Notes under the pieces: generated by a model
What the model was told of the DNA's origin: nothing
Database searches by the model: none
Seen by the model: only the letters and a program-made list of their open reading frames with translations
Shown here: one piece after another, positions 45,673-55,314 of the stretch
Layout: each line of letters starts with the position of its first letter
Position numbering within the stretch: the first letter of the stretch is position 1
Made by a program: the position numbers and the translations under genes
Source of the DNA: an uncultured Lachnospiraceae bacterium
GTDB taxonomy: Bacteria > Bacillota > Clostridia > Lachnospirales > Lachnospiraceae
Direction: 5' to 3'
Length of the DNA stretch: 64,000 nucleotides
Assembly (NCBI GenBank): GCA_930972465.1
Contig: CAKNHF010000001.1
Span: 99,092-163,091 of the forward strand

Positions 45673-46371
45673 ATGGAGACAAATCATATATTAATCGTGG
45701 AAGATGACAAAGAGATCAGAGAGGGAGTTCAGATTTACCTGCAGAGCCAGGGATATAAGGTGTACCAGGCAGCAGACGGGATAGAAGGGCTGGAGATTCT
45801 GAAAAAGGAAGAAATCCATCTGGCGATCGTGGATATTATGATGCCGAGGATGGATGGAATACGGATGACGATGAAGCTGAGAGAAAAGTATGACTTTCCG
45901 GTCATCATGCTGTCGGCAAAGTCAGAGGAGGTGGATAAGATCACAGGCCTGAATATCGGCGCCGATGACTATGTGACGAAACCGTTTACTCCCATGGAAC
46001 TGATGGCAAGGGTGAATTCCCAGCTCAGGAGATACAGAAAATTTCTGGAAAAGCTGACTCCGAAGGAAAATGTACATGTGATCGGCGGTCTGGAAATCAA
46101 TGAGGATACGGTGGAGGTTTCGGTGGACGGAGTCCCGGTAAAGCTGACCCCGATCGAGTATAAGATTATTCTTCTTCTGGCCAAGAATCCGGGAAGAGTG
46201 TTTTCCTCGGAGGAAATCTATGAACGGGTATGGCAGGAAAAAGCGATCAATACGGACACGGTCATGGTGCATGTAAGAAACATAAGAGAAAAAATCGAAC
46301 TGGATCCGAAGAATCCAAAATATTTAAAGGTGGTGTGGGGTGTTGGATATAAAATTGAAAAGCAGCCGTAA
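45673..46371 (+). CDS. OmpR-family response regulator
   Basis: This 232-residue regulator has a receiver domain with E10/D11, D54 (IVDIMMPRMDG) and the K in DDYVTKPFTPMEL. A winged-helix DNA-binding domain follows (about 130-230; LTPIEYKIILLLAKNPGRVFSSEEIYERVW), similar to VanR and related envelope-stress regulators of Clostridia. It overlaps the kinase gene by 32 nt, so the pair is surely cotranscribed. Possible targets are dedA upstream and its own operon, given the 11-bp direct repeats at 44950. Confidence 0.92.
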   Translation: METNHILIVEDDKEIREGVQIYLQSQGYKVYQAADGIEGLEILKKEEIHLAIVDIMMPRMDGIRMTMKLREKYDFPVIMLSAKSEEVDKITGLNIGADDYVTKPFTPMELMARVNSQLRRYRKFLEKLTPKENVHVIGGLEINEDTVEVSVDGVPVKLTPIEYKIILLLAKNPGRVFSSEEIYERVWQEKAINTDTVMVHVRNIREKIELDPKNPKYLKVVWGVGYKIEKQP

Positions 46372-48502
46372 ACCGGGTGCGATCGTTACGATAATTTTTT
46401 TGGCGGTATGTTCCTTTCTGATGCTCAACAATTACGGGAATATACGGAAGTATCTTGAGAGTGAATCAGACATGGACAGCAGGCGGCAGGAAGCGCTGTT
46501 TATGATGGGAAAAGATCTGTGCGACGGCAATTATATTCTCTATAATGAATATTCAGAGGAGACGGAACTGTCAGAGGTTCTGGATGAGTACGGACTGGAT
46601 GGAGACAGAAACTTTGATCTTACAAGGAAATATCTGGCCTGTGGAATATTTGACAGTGAGGGAAATTCTCTGCTTGATGAGACAACAGAGCAGGAGGCCG
46701 AGAGGCTTCAGGATTCAAAGTCGTATGCGTTCCGGGCATTATTCAGATTTTCAGATGAGGGAGAGCTCTCGGATATCGAGGTGACGGGACAGAATCTGTC
46801 AGCACAGGAAGAGTACAATATTGAGACAGATTATCTGAATGATGCGGAAAATGCACAGTACAGTTACATTTCCCAGATCTCAAGTCCCGGAGGGGTATCG
46901 ATCATCTACGGAATGACGGAGGATAATCTGGATGCTTATACAGAGGAAGTATATCCGCAGGAGATGAGCATGTATGCGCTTTGGACGTCAAACGTTTTCC
47001 GCGATATGCTTGAAGTGCTTCTTGTTGTCGTTATCGCGGCGGCTCTCCTGTTTCCGTGTGTAAAATGGCTGGATATCAGCGGGATGAAGATCTTCCGGGT
47101 GCCGTTTGAAGTGCCGGTGCTTGTACTGCTCATTCTTTATGTCTCAGACATCTTCTGGATCTCCGGGACTGTGGTGTATGATACGCTTGACGGAAGCCTC
47201 AACGGCGGTCCGTGGATGATATTCAATTTCCTGATGTGGATGTGTATCTTCGGAATCGTATTCTGGGGATTTACATCACTGAGAGCAATAATCCGGATGA
47301 AAGGGGAGTACTGGCGTGAGAGAACCCTGACTCCGAGAGTGATACGCTGGGTGAGAAACAATGAGCGTGCCAGAAAGCTGACCGCGAAGATAAAAAACTT
47401 TTTTATCAGGCAGTATGATGCTCTGCAGCATCTGGATTTTCAGGACAGGATGAACCGCACAATATTGAAGGTTGTGCTGATCAATTTTGTCATACTTGTT
47501 GTTATCTGTCTGTTCTGGTTTTACGGAATAGCCGCTCTCATCATTTATTCGATTCTGCTGTTTCTGTTCCTGAGGAAATATACAAGGGATCTGCAGGAAA
47601 AATATAAGCTGCTGCTGAAGTCGACAAATGAACTCGCGGAAGGACATCTGGACATCCCGATTGAAGGAGATATCGGACTTTTCAACCCGATTCAGGAAGA
47701 GCTTAAAAAGATTCAGAAAGGATTCAAAAAAGCGGTGGAGGAAGAGGTCAAGAATGAGAGAATGAAGACAGAACTTGTCACGAATGTCTCTCATGATCTC
47801 AGAACGCCGCTGACAGCGATCATTACCTATACGGATCTTCTGAAAAATGAAACGGATGAGGAGAAGCGGAAAGAATACATCGATGTGCTGGAACGCAAAT
47901 CTCTGAGGCTCAAGGTGCTGATTGAAGATCTGTTTGAGATCAGCAAGGCGGCCAGCAAGAATGTGACCATGCATTATATGAAAGTGGATATTGTAGATCT
48001 GCTGAAGCAGGTCGGGCTGGAAAATGACAGTAAGATAAAGGAGTCCAGTCTGGAATTCAGATGGAAGCTGCCGGATCACAAGCTTGTGATGTGGCTGGAC
48101 AGCCAGAAGACGTACCGGATTTTTGAGAATCTCATCGTTAATATCACAAAATATGCAATGCCGCATACGAGGGTATATATTGAAATGACAGAAACAGAGA
48201 ACAGCGTGCGCATTTCCATGAAGAATATATCTGCGGCGGAGCTGGATTTTGATGTGGATGAGATCACGGACAGATTTGTGAGAGGAGACGCCTCCAGAAA
48301 TACGGAAGGTTCCGGTCTGGGGCTTGCCATTGCAAAGAGTTTTGTGGAACTTCAGCATGGAACGCTGAAGATCTCCACAGAGGCGGATTTGTTCAAGGCC
48401 GATATCGTATTTCCCAAAGTTGATATGCCGGAGGAAAAAGCCGAATACGGAGAGGAGAACGATGAGGAGAAGTGGTCTTCCGGATCGAATCCTGAGCAGT
48501 AA
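46340..48502 (+). CDS. Sensor histidine kinase with large ectodomain and extra membrane segments
   Basis: This 720-residue kinase has a first transmembrane helix (about 13-31) and an acidic extracytoplasmic domain (about 32-215). Four or five further helices follow (about 220-242, 255-277, 293-315, 374-411), then a HAMP-like linker and HisKA with H485 (NVSHDLRTPLTAIITYTDLL). The ATPase domain has N-box NLIVNITKYAMPHTRV and GSGLGLAIAKSFVELQHG. No clear G1 (DxGxG) box is seen: ISMKNISAAELDFDVDEITDRF stands in its place, a variant I recall from Clostridia kinases. The start is GTG at 46340, inside the regulator gene. Confidence 0.9.
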   Translation: MLDIKLKSSRKPGAIVTIIFLAVCSFLMLNNYGNIRKYLESESDMDSRRQEALFMMGKDLCDGNYILYNEYSEETELSEVLDEYGLDGDRNFDLTRKYLACGIFDSEGNSLLDETTEQEAERLQDSKSYAFRALFRFSDEGELSDIEVTGQNLSAQEEYNIETDYLNDAENAQYSYISQISSPGGVSIIYGMTEDNLDAYTEEVYPQEMSMYALWTSNVFRDMLEVLLVVVIAAALLFPCVKWLDISGMKIFRVPFEVPVLVLLILYVSDIFWISGTVVYDTLDGSLNGGPWMIFNFLMWMCIFGIVFWGFTSLRAIIRMKGEYWRERTLTPRVIRWVRNNERARKLTAKIKNFFIRQYDALQHLDFQDRMNRTILKVVLINFVILVVICLFWFYGIAALIIYSILLFLFLRKYTRDLQEKYKLLLKSTNELAEGHLDIPIEGDIGLFNPIQEELKKIQKGFKKAVEEEVKNERMKTELVTNVSHDLRTPLTAIITYTDLLKNETDEEKRKEYIDVLERKSLRLKVLIEDLFEISKAASKNVTMHYMKVDIVDLLKQVGLENDSKIKESSLEFRWKLPDHKLVMWLDSQKTYRIFENLIVNITKYAMPHTRVYIEMTETENSVRISMKNISAAELDFDVDEITDRFVRGDASRNTEGSGLGLAIAKSFVELQHGTLKISTEADLFKADIVFPKVDMPEEKAEYGEENDEEKWSSGSNPEQ

Positions 48503-48546
48503 AGAAATTATTTTCCGCGGATTTTAACCGTATATGATGAAAGAAA

Positions 48547-48587
48547 GCCCTGCATATGATACTATGGATATATGCAGGGCCTGATAT
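48547..48587 (+). terminator. Terminator after the histidine kinase
   Basis: AGCCCTGCATAT pairs with ATATGCAGGGC, followed by CTGATATTTAT; the T-run is weak. Confidence 0.55.
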
Positions 48588-48672
48588 TTATGAGGAAAAT
48601 ATTATGAGATGCACACACATGCATGAAGAAACTCATACAGAAACAGCCGGGACTGAGAAGGAGGACGATGAA

Positions 48673-49353
48673 ATGAGATATGAGATCAAGGGAGAGACAC
48701 TGCCGGTGTTAATCTGCTATCTGGAAAGCGGAGAGCAGATGATCACAGAGAGAGGATCTATGAGCTGGATGTCACCCAATATGAAAATGGAGACAACATC
48801 AAATGGAGGTATCGGAAAAGCGCTGGGCAGGATGTTCGCGGGAGAAGCGCTGTTTCAGAACCGTTATACGGCGGAAGGCGGGAACGGGCTGATTGCATTT
48901 GCGTCAAGTTTTCCGGGACAGATTCTGGCAAGACAGATCAGCCCCGGAAATGAGCTGATCGTACAGAAGCAGGGGTTCCTTGCCGCTGAGTCGGGCGTGG
49001 AGCTGTCGGTCTTTTTCCAGAAAAAGCTGGGAGCCGGGTTCTTCGGCGGAGAGGGATTTATCATGCAGAGACTTTCGGGACAGGGAATGGCATTCCTGGA
49101 GTTTGACGGCCATGTAGTGCAGTATGATCTTCAGCCCGGACAGCAGATCGTGGTGGATACCGGATATCTGGCGGCGATGGAGAGCACCTGCAGCATGGAG
49201 ATAAAAGCAGTTCCCGGACTGAAGAACATGGTATTCGGAGGAGAAGGCGTGTTCAACACTGTTGTGACCGGTCCGGGGCGTATCTGGCTTCAGACTATGC
49301 CGATCTCGAATGTGGCTGACCTGATTCTGAAGTTCATGCCTCCAAAATCATGA
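48673..49353 (+). CDS. AIM24/TIGR00266 family protein
   Basis: This 226-residue all-beta protein begins MRYEIKGETLPVLICYLESGEQMITERGSMSWM. It has the family's internal repeat structure with FFGGEGFIMQRLSGQGMAFLEFDG and ends with VVTGPGRIWLQTMPISNVADLI (key G, P, W, Q, T, P). The family (formerly DUF124) is widespread and of unclear function. The ATG at 48673 is chosen because AAGGAGG at 48658-48664 precedes it. It lies 18 nt before the AraC-type gene and may be cotranscribed with it. Confidence 0.88.
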   Translation: MRYEIKGETLPVLICYLESGEQMITERGSMSWMSPNMKMETTSNGGIGKALGRMFAGEALFQNRYTAEGGNGLIAFASSFPGQILARQISPGNELIVQKQGFLAAESGVELSVFFQKKLGAGFFGGEGFIMQRLSGQGMAFLEFDGHVVQYDLQPGQQIVVDTGYLAAMESTCSMEIKAVPGLKNMVFGGEGVFNTVVTGPGRIWLQTMPISNVADLILKFMPPKS

Positions 49354-49371
49354 CGGTAAAAGGGCGGCATT

Positions 49372-50247
49372 ATGGAAGATTCTTATGTATTACAGATAAA
49401 AGATCGGCAGTTCTCGGAATTGTATCTGTGTTTCTGCGGTTACGCAAAATGCGGTGCAGGACACAGCTTCGGGCCGGCTGTCCGTCCTAACTACATTATC
49501 CATTATATCCTGGAGGGCCGGGGAAGTTATACCGTCGACGGTGTGAGGTATGAACTTGAGGCAGGGCAGGGTTTTCTGATTGAACCGAGAAGGCAGACAT
49601 TTTATCAGGCGGATGAGAGTGAACCGTGGAGTTACCTGTGGGTCGGGTTTGACGGGAAGCGGGCGGAAGAATATCTGAAGGGAATGGGACTGGGGGAGAA
49701 CCGGCTTATATACCGGTGCAGCCATGGAAGTCAGCTGAAGGAGACGGTATTGAAGATGCTGAGACATAACACATACACGGCATCTGATCAGTTTATTCTG
49801 GAAGGGCTTCTGTATTCCTTCTTTGGTGTGCTCTCTGAAGATATGGACATTCTGTCTGCGTCGGAAAAAAACACAGGGAGCCTGTACGTGAAAAAAGCAG
49901 TGGAGTTTATTCAGAACAACTACTGCAATCCCATCCATATTACGGATATTGCGGATTATGTCTGTATCAACAGGAGCTATCTGTACACTCTGTTTCAGAA
50001 GGAACTCGGTGTATCGCCACAGGATTATCTTTCGAATTATCGGCTCACGCAGGCGTCGGAACTGCTGGTGATAACAGATATTTCCATTGAGAGTGTGGCT
50101 TTTTCATGCGGATACAGTGATCCGCTGGTCTTTTCGAAAGCGTTTAAGGCAAAATACGGAACCACCCCGTCCCGTTACCGCAGAAGAGATCAGGAGGAGC
50201 AGAGGGAAAATCTGAAAAGAAATGAGGCAAAGCTGAGGGAACTGTAG
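49372..50247 (+). CDS. AraC-family transcriptional regulator
   Basis: This 291-residue regulator has an N-terminal cupin-type sugar-binding domain (about 10-150, with NYIIHYILEGRGSYTVDG and AGQGFLIEPRR). The C-terminal double helix-turn-helix (about 175-275) has VKKAVEFIQNNYCNPIHITDIAD, the segment NRSYLYTLFQKELGVSPQDYL and FSCGYSDPLVFSKAFKAKYGTTPSRYR. It directly precedes an alpha-galactosidase gene, so it probably activates alpha-galactoside use. The sugar sensed is inferred only from this neighbour. Confidence 0.9.
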   Translation: MEDSYVLQIKDRQFSELYLCFCGYAKCGAGHSFGPAVRPNYIIHYILEGRGSYTVDGVRYELEAGQGFLIEPRRQTFYQADESEPWSYLWVGFDGKRAEEYLKGMGLGENRLIYRCSHGSQLKETVLKMLRHNTYTASDQFILEGLLYSFFGVLSEDMDILSASEKNTGSLYVKKAVEFIQNNYCNPIHITDIADYVCINRSYLYTLFQKELGVSPQDYLSNYRLTQASELLVITDISIESVAFSCGYSDPLVFSKAFKAKYGTTPSRYRRRDQEEQRENLKRNEAKLREL

Positions 50248-50322
50248 GAATACCTGCAGTTCTTTTTAACATTTTGACTGTTGTCTGTAACATAAGCTCC
50301 TGTTTTTTTCTGCCTGTTTTTT

Positions 50323-50328
50323 TATAAT
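50323..50328 (+). promoter_or_regulatory. -10 of the alpha-galactosidase promoter
   Basis: A consensus TATAAT with no recognisable -35 at the right distance, as expected for a promoter that needs an activator such as the neighbouring AraC-type protein. Confidence 0.45.
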
Positions 50329-50358
50329 AGCTATACAGAAAATGAAGGAGGACCGGAC

Positions 50359-52608
50359 ATGAGTATCGTATTTAATGAGAAGAACCAGACATTTCACCTT
50401 TTTAATTCGGAAATAAGCTATATTATGGCAGTACTTCCCAATGGAAACATGGGACAGTACTATTTTGGAAAGCGCATCCACGAAAAGGATGATTACTCCT
50501 GCTTCCTTGAAATGGTACCCAGATCCATGGGCTCTTATGTATTCGAAGGAGAGAGAACATTATCACTTGAGCATGTGAAGCAGGAGTACGGAGTATACGG
50601 ATCCTCAGACTATCGTTTCCCGGCGGTAGAGATTCTTCAGGAGAATGGCAGCAGGATCTCGGATTTCTGCTATAAAAGCCATACTGTGACAGCGGGAAAA
50701 CCGAAACTGAAAGGACTTCCGGCAACCTATACGGAGAAGGATGAGGAAGCTGAGACATTGACACTGCTTCTGGAGGATAAAGTGACCGGTATTGAACTGG
50801 AGCTGCTGTATACTCTGTTTGCAGAAGGGGGAATTATCGCGAGAAGCGCCAGATTTGTGAATCATGGCAGCCGCCCTGTACATCTTTTGAAGGCGATGAG
50901 CCTGTGCCTGGATCTTCCGGACTGCGAGTATGACTGGATACAGTTTTCCGGCGCCTGGGCAAGAGAACGCCATGTGAAAACAAGAAGACTGGAGCAGGGA
51001 ATCCAGTCTGTAGGCAGCATGAGGGGGCATTCTTCTCATGAACATAATCCGTTCATCATACTGAAACGTCCGACAGCGGATGAGTTTCAGGGCGAGGTGA
51101 TCGGTTTCAGTCTGGTGTACAGCGGAAACTTCCTGGCGCAGGCCGAAGTGGATACGCATGATACGACGAGAGTGCTTATGGGAATCCATCCGGAGTGCTT
51201 CGACTGGAAGCTGGATCCGGGAGAGGATTTCCAGACGCCTGAGGCTGTCATGGTTTATACGGACAGGGGAATGAATGATATGAGCCAGACTTTCCACCGG
51301 CTGTATCAGAAACGCCTTGCAAGAGGTTACTGGAGAGACCGGGTGAGGCCGATTCTCATCAATAACTGGGAAGCCACATACATGGATTTCAATGAGGAAA
51401 AGCTGCTTCGGATTGCTGAGAAGGCAAAGGAGAGCGGGATCGAACTGTTTGTGCTGGACGACGGATGGTTCGGGGCGCGAAGAAACGATACGGCAGGACT
51501 CGGCGACTGGAAGGCCAATACAGATCTGCTGCCCGGCGGTATTACAGGACTGGCCCGTAAGATCGAGGAGATGGGAATGAAGTTCGGACTCTGGTTTGAG
51601 CCGGAGATGGTGAACAAGAATTCGGATCTGTACAGGGCGCATCCGGACTGGATCCTTGCGGTCCCGGAAAGGCATCAGTCACAGGGAAGATATCAGCATG
51701 TGCTGGATTTTTCCAGGAAAGAGGTTGTGGACTATATCTATGACAGTATGGCGGAAATTCTCGGAAATGCAGAGGTATCCTATGTGAAATGGGATATGAA
51801 CCGCAGTATTACGGAGTGCTGGTCTGCAGCGCTGCCGGCGGACCGTCAGGGAGAAACGTTCCATCGCTATATTCTGGGAGTATATGATCTGTACGAGCGG
51901 CTGACCTCTGCGTTCCCGAAGGTGCTGTTTGAGTCCTGTGCAAGCGGAGGGGCAAGGTTTGATCCGGGACTTCTGTACTATGCGCCTCAGGGCTGGGCGA
52001 GCGACGATTCGGATGCTGTTGAGAGACTGAAGATTCAGTATGGGACATCTTACTGTTATCCCATCAGCAGCATCGGAGCTCATGTGTCTGCAAGCCCGAA
52101 TCATCAGGTAATGCGCAGTACACCGCTCTCCACCAGGGCCAACGTGGCATGCTTCGGAACATTCGGATATGAGCTGGACCTGAACCGCCTTACACCGGAA
52201 GAGCAGGAGGAGGTAAAGCATCAGATCGAGTTTATGAAGAAATACCGCGGCCTACTTCAGTTTGGAACCTTTTACCGCCTGAAGAGTCCGTTTGAGGGGA
52301 ATATCACTGCCTGGATGGTGGTAAGCCAGGACAGAAGCAAAGCGATTGTGGGATGGTATAGAGTGCTCAATGGGGCGAATATGCCGTATACAAGGCTGAA
52401 GCTGCATGGGCTTGATCCGGATCGAATGTATGCGGTGCGTGAGGAAGGCGAAGCAAATGGAAAAATCTGCGGCAGCTTCTATGGAGATGAGCTGATGCAT
52501 GCGGGGCTCATTACGACGGACACGAGCGCAGGGGATCTTCTGCCGGGCCTGAACCAGGGGCTGCATCTGGGACGGGACTTTGATTCAAGGATTTTTGTTC
52601 TTGAGTAA
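50359..52608 (+). CDS. Alpha-galactosidase, glycoside hydrolase family 36
   Basis: This 749-residue cytoplasmic-type enzyme (no signal peptide) hydrolyses alpha-1,6-galactosides such as melibiose and raffinose. It has an N-terminal beta-supersandwich (1-320), a central TIM barrel (about 325-620) and a C-terminal beta domain. The catalytic nucleophile is D479 in YVKWDMNRS. The acid/base Asp lies within SDDSDAVERL (549-552). WFEPEMVN and LDDGWFG are typical GH36 motifs. AAGGAGG lies 7 nt before the ATG. It is adjacent to an AraC regulator; no sugar transporter is next to it. Confidence 0.94.
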   Translation: MSIVFNEKNQTFHLFNSEISYIMAVLPNGNMGQYYFGKRIHEKDDYSCFLEMVPRSMGSYVFEGERTLSLEHVKQEYGVYGSSDYRFPAVEILQENGSRISDFCYKSHTVTAGKPKLKGLPATYTEKDEEAETLTLLLEDKVTGIELELLYTLFAEGGIIARSARFVNHGSRPVHLLKAMSLCLDLPDCEYDWIQFSGAWARERHVKTRRLEQGIQSVGSMRGHSSHEHNPFIILKRPTADEFQGEVIGFSLVYSGNFLAQAEVDTHDTTRVLMGIHPECFDWKLDPGEDFQTPEAVMVYTDRGMNDMSQTFHRLYQKRLARGYWRDRVRPILINNWEATYMDFNEEKLLRIAEKAKESGIELFVLDDGWFGARRNDTAGLGDWKANTDLLPGGITGLARKIEEMGMKFGLWFEPEMVNKNSDLYRAHPDWILAVPERHQSQGRYQHVLDFSRKEVVDYIYDSMAEILGNAEVSYVKWDMNRSITECWSAALPADRQGETFHRYILGVYDLYERLTSAFPKVLFESCASGGARFDPGLLYYAPQGWASDDSDAVERLKIQYGTSYCYPISSIGAHVSASPNHQVMRSTPLSTRANVACFGTFGYELDLNRLTPEEQEEVKHQIEFMKKYRGLLQFGTFYRLKSPFEGNITAWMVVSQDRSKAIVGWYRVLNGANMPYTRLKLHGLDPDRMYAVREEGEANGKICGSFYGDELMHAGLITTDTSAGDLLPGLNQGLHLGRDFDSRIFVLE

Positions 52609-52685
52609 CAGGAAAAAAGGATGCCGGCGGAGACGCTTTCTTCGCTCCTGCAGTTGAATAATTGAGTTGAATAAAACAGATGAAA

Positions 52686-52743
52686 AGGATCCCCGGGAAA
52701 GGGGACACTGCATCAGCAGATGTCGTCTTTCCCGGGGATCCTG
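52686..52743. terminator. Bidirectional terminator between the alpha-galactosidase gene and hydG
   Basis: A 16-bp perfect stem, AGGATCCCCGGGAAAG/CTTTCCCGGGGATCCT, between two convergent genes. The T-runs are weak on both sides. Confidence 0.6.
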
Positions 52744-52779
52744 TCTGTTATGCGAAATCGTGAAAGGAAGATCAGAACC

Positions 52780-54201
52780 TCAGAACCGGAAATCACGCCT
52801 GTTGTCCTGTTCGATCAGGCGCAGATTCTCGAGCACTACATTTCTTACTTTTTCATTTGGCACATTGAGAACTTCTCTGTCGATCAGTTTATCTCCAATG
52901 GCTCGGGTTTCCGGAGAAGCATAGTCCATCAGATATTCTTTGAGCGTCATCAGTGCGTTGGGGTGGCAGCAGTTCTGGATCTGTCCGCTCTTGCACAGAG
53001 ACATGAACCGGTCTCCGGTGCGCCCTTCCCGGTAACAGGCGGTGCAGAAGCTGGGAATGTAATCCATCTCCATCAGCCACCGTACGACTTCATCCAGAGT
53101 ACGGTTATCGCTTACATCGAACTGCTCAGAACTTTCATCCTCCGGTTCCGGCTCGTAGTAGCCGCCCACGCTGGTACGGGAGCCGCCGCTGATCTGAGAG
53201 ATGCCCAGATGGAGCGCTCTTTCGCGGCAGCTTTTGTTCTCGCGTGTGGAGATGATCATGCCGGTGTAGGGAACGGCGATGCGGATGCATGCGATGATCT
53301 TTAAGAAAGTCTCGTCGTCAATGCCGTTGTCAAATTCTTCGGGATTGATGTCATCCGCATGTTTCAGTCTTGGAACGCTGATGGTGTGAGGGCCGACGCC
53401 GAATGCAGCCTCAAGATGTTCGGCATGCATGAGCAGTCCGGCAAATTCATAACGGTATTTGTCCAGGCCGAAGAGGACGCCTAAGCCTACGTCGTCAATG
53501 CCGCCCTCCATGGCACGATCCATGGCTTCGGTGTGGTAGTTGTAGTCGTGTTTTGGTCCGGTCGGATGCAGCTCCAGATAACTTTCTTTGTGATAGGTCT
53601 CCTGGAAGAGGATGTACGTGCCGATGCCGGCCTCTTTCAGAAGGCGGTAATTGTCGACTGTGGTTGCCGCAATGTTGATATTGACACGGCGGATGGCCCC
53701 GTTTTTATGCTTTATGCCGTAAATGGTTTTGATTGACTCCAGGTAATAGTCCATGGTGTTGCGTACCGGATCTTCTCCGGCTTCCAGGGCAAGGCGTTTA
53801 TGCCCCATATCCTGCAGGGCGATGACTTCCCGCCGGATTTCCTCCTGTGTCAGCTGCTTTCTCGGAATATGTTTGTTTTTTGCGTGGTACGGACAGTAAG
53901 TACAGCCGTTGATACAGTAGTTGGAAAGGTAAAGCGGCGCGAACATGACGATACGGTTCCCATAGAAATCTTTTTTGATCTGCTCCGCAAGCCGGTAAAT
54001 TTCCTGATTTTTCTCTTCGATGGGACAGGCGAGCAGAACGGAGGCCTCTCTGTGCGTAAGGCCTTTTCGTTTTTTCGCCTTTTCTATGATGGCGTCTATC
54101 AGAGCGGTATTTTCTTTGTTTTCATCCGCGTAGGCGAGGGTCTCGAGAATTTCCTCGTGACTGATAAATTCGTCAGCGCATTTTGAATTTACATCGTACA
54201 T
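52780..54201 (-). CDS. hydG: [FeFe]-hydrogenase H-cluster maturase HydG
   Basis: This 473-residue radical SAM tyrosine lyase makes the CO and CN ligands of the H-cluster. The SAM-binding [4Fe-4S] motif is C96-ING-C100-TY-C103. The C-terminal auxiliary-cluster motif has CTACYREGRTGDRFMSLCKSG (CxxC plus a distal Cys), which separates HydG from the thiamine enzyme ThiH. It lies 54 nt after hydE on the minus strand, with AGGAGG before the ATG. Confidence 0.95.
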   Translation of the reverse strand: MYDVNSKCADEFISHEEILETLAYADENKENTALIDAIIEKAKKRKGLTHREASVLLACPIEEKNQEIYRLAEQIKKDFYGNRIVMFAPLYLSNYCINGCTYCPYHAKNKHIPRKQLTQEEIRREVIALQDMGHKRLALEAGEDPVRNTMDYYLESIKTIYGIKHKNGAIRRVNINIAATTVDNYRLLKEAGIGTYILFQETYHKESYLELHPTGPKHDYNYHTEAMDRAMEGGIDDVGLGVLFGLDKYRYEFAGLLMHAEHLEAAFGVGPHTISVPRLKHADDINPEEFDNGIDDETFLKIIACIRIAVPYTGMIISTRENKSCRERALHLGISQISGGSRTSVGGYYEPEPEDESSEQFDVSDNRTLDEVVRWLMEMDYIPSFCTACYREGRTGDRFMSLCKSGQIQNCCHPNALMTLKEYLMDYASPETRAIGDKLIDREVLNVPNEKVRNVVLENLRLIEQDNRRDFRF

Positions 54202-54255
54202 TGTTGTGTTCCTCCTGAATCAATGATTTTTTTGAAATTGTATGTCGTCTTCCCT

Positions 54256-55314
54256 TTATGTATTGAGAGAATCTCCGCGTGAGACGGCGATATGATATCC
54301 GATGTGGCGAAACCTTGCATCCAGTTTTTTCAGACTTTCTGCAGCTTCGTCTCCGGTGCACAGCTTATTGTCATACAGCATGTAGTTCTTCCGCACCTGC
54401 TCCGGAGAAAGGTTTGGCATAACTACATTTGCCCCTGCGAGGATGCCTTTTTCCCTGCCATCCTCGGCGATTGTTCCCAATGCCGTAGTGGCGGGAAGGA
54501 GAACCTTCGGCAGCAGGAGGCGTATGAGTCCCAGCATGAACAGCGTAAGTTCCAGTGTCCCTGCGGGCTGATCCGCGAACGGCGTATCATGGTGCGGAAT
54601 AAAAGGTCCGATACCGACCATCTGGGGATTGAGTTTTTTAATGAAAAGCATGTCATCGGCAAGGTTTTCAGCGGTCTGATAGGGAGAGCCGACCATAAAA
54701 CCGGTGCCTGTCTGGTAGCCGATCTCTTTCAGGTCCAGAAGACATTTCCGGCGATGCCTGGCGCTCAGAGATTCCGGATGCAGTCTGGCATAGTGGGAGG
54801 CATCATAAGTCTCATGGCGGAGCAGATAGCGGTCAGCTCCGGCTTCAAAGAACTTGCGGTAGCTCTCATAAGAAAGTTCGCCGATGGAAAGTGTGACGGC
54901 GCAGTCCGGCCAGCGGCGTCGGATCTCGGAGATGATCCCGAGCATTCTTTCATCTGTGAACCAGGCGTCTTCTCCGCCCTGAAGGACAAAAGTCCGGAAA
55001 CCGAGACGATAGCCGGTTTCACAGCAGGAAAGTATCTGCTTCTTTGTCAGCCGGTAACGTACCGCACTGCGGTTGCTCTTTCGTATCCCGCAGTAATAAC
55101 AGTCGTTGCGGCAGTAATTTGTAAACTCGATGAGCCCTCGGATATATATTTCTTTCCCGTAGTATCTGATGCGTATTTCCCGTGCGCGCCTGAAAAGATA
55201 ATCTGCCAGGGCGGGAGTGCGGTTTTCAATCAGCTGAGTCCACTCTGAACGGGTCAGTGTGCGGGTCTGCGCAAGCCGGTCGATAAGCGCTCTTCCTTCT
55301 TTTTCGGAAATCAT
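54256..55314 (-). CDS. hydE: [FeFe]-hydrogenase H-cluster maturase HydE
   Basis: This 352-residue radical SAM protein acts in assembly of the H-cluster diiron unit. The cluster motif is C68-RND-C72-YY-C75 in EFTNYCRNDCYYCGIR, followed by GGEDAWF and SIGELSYESY. The BATS domain is at the C-terminus. The second, non-essential CxxC...C cluster of some HydE proteins is not evident. Its ATG overlaps the stop of the upstream regulator by 4 nt. Confidence 0.94.
   Translation of the reverse strand: MISEKEGRALIDRLAQTRTLTRSEWTQLIENRTPALADYLFRRAREIRIRYYGKEIYIRGLIEFTNYCRNDCYYCGIRKSNRSAVRYRLTKKQILSCCETGYRLGFRTFVLQGGEDAWFTDERMLGIISEIRRRWPDCAVTLSIGELSYESYRKFFEAGADRYLLRHETYDASHYARLHPESLSARHRRKCLLDLKEIGYQTGTGFMVGSPYQTAENLADDMLFIKKLNPQMVGIGPFIPHHDTPFADQPAGTLELTLFMLGLIRLLLPKVLLPATTALGTIAEDGREKGILAGANVVMPNLSPEQVRKNYMLYDNKLCTGDEAAESLKKLDARFRHIGYHIAVSRGDSLNT

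Noticed and set aside
54202-54255. Separate promoter between hydE and hydG
   Set aside because: The 54-nt gap shows only a binding site and no convincing -35/-10 pair.
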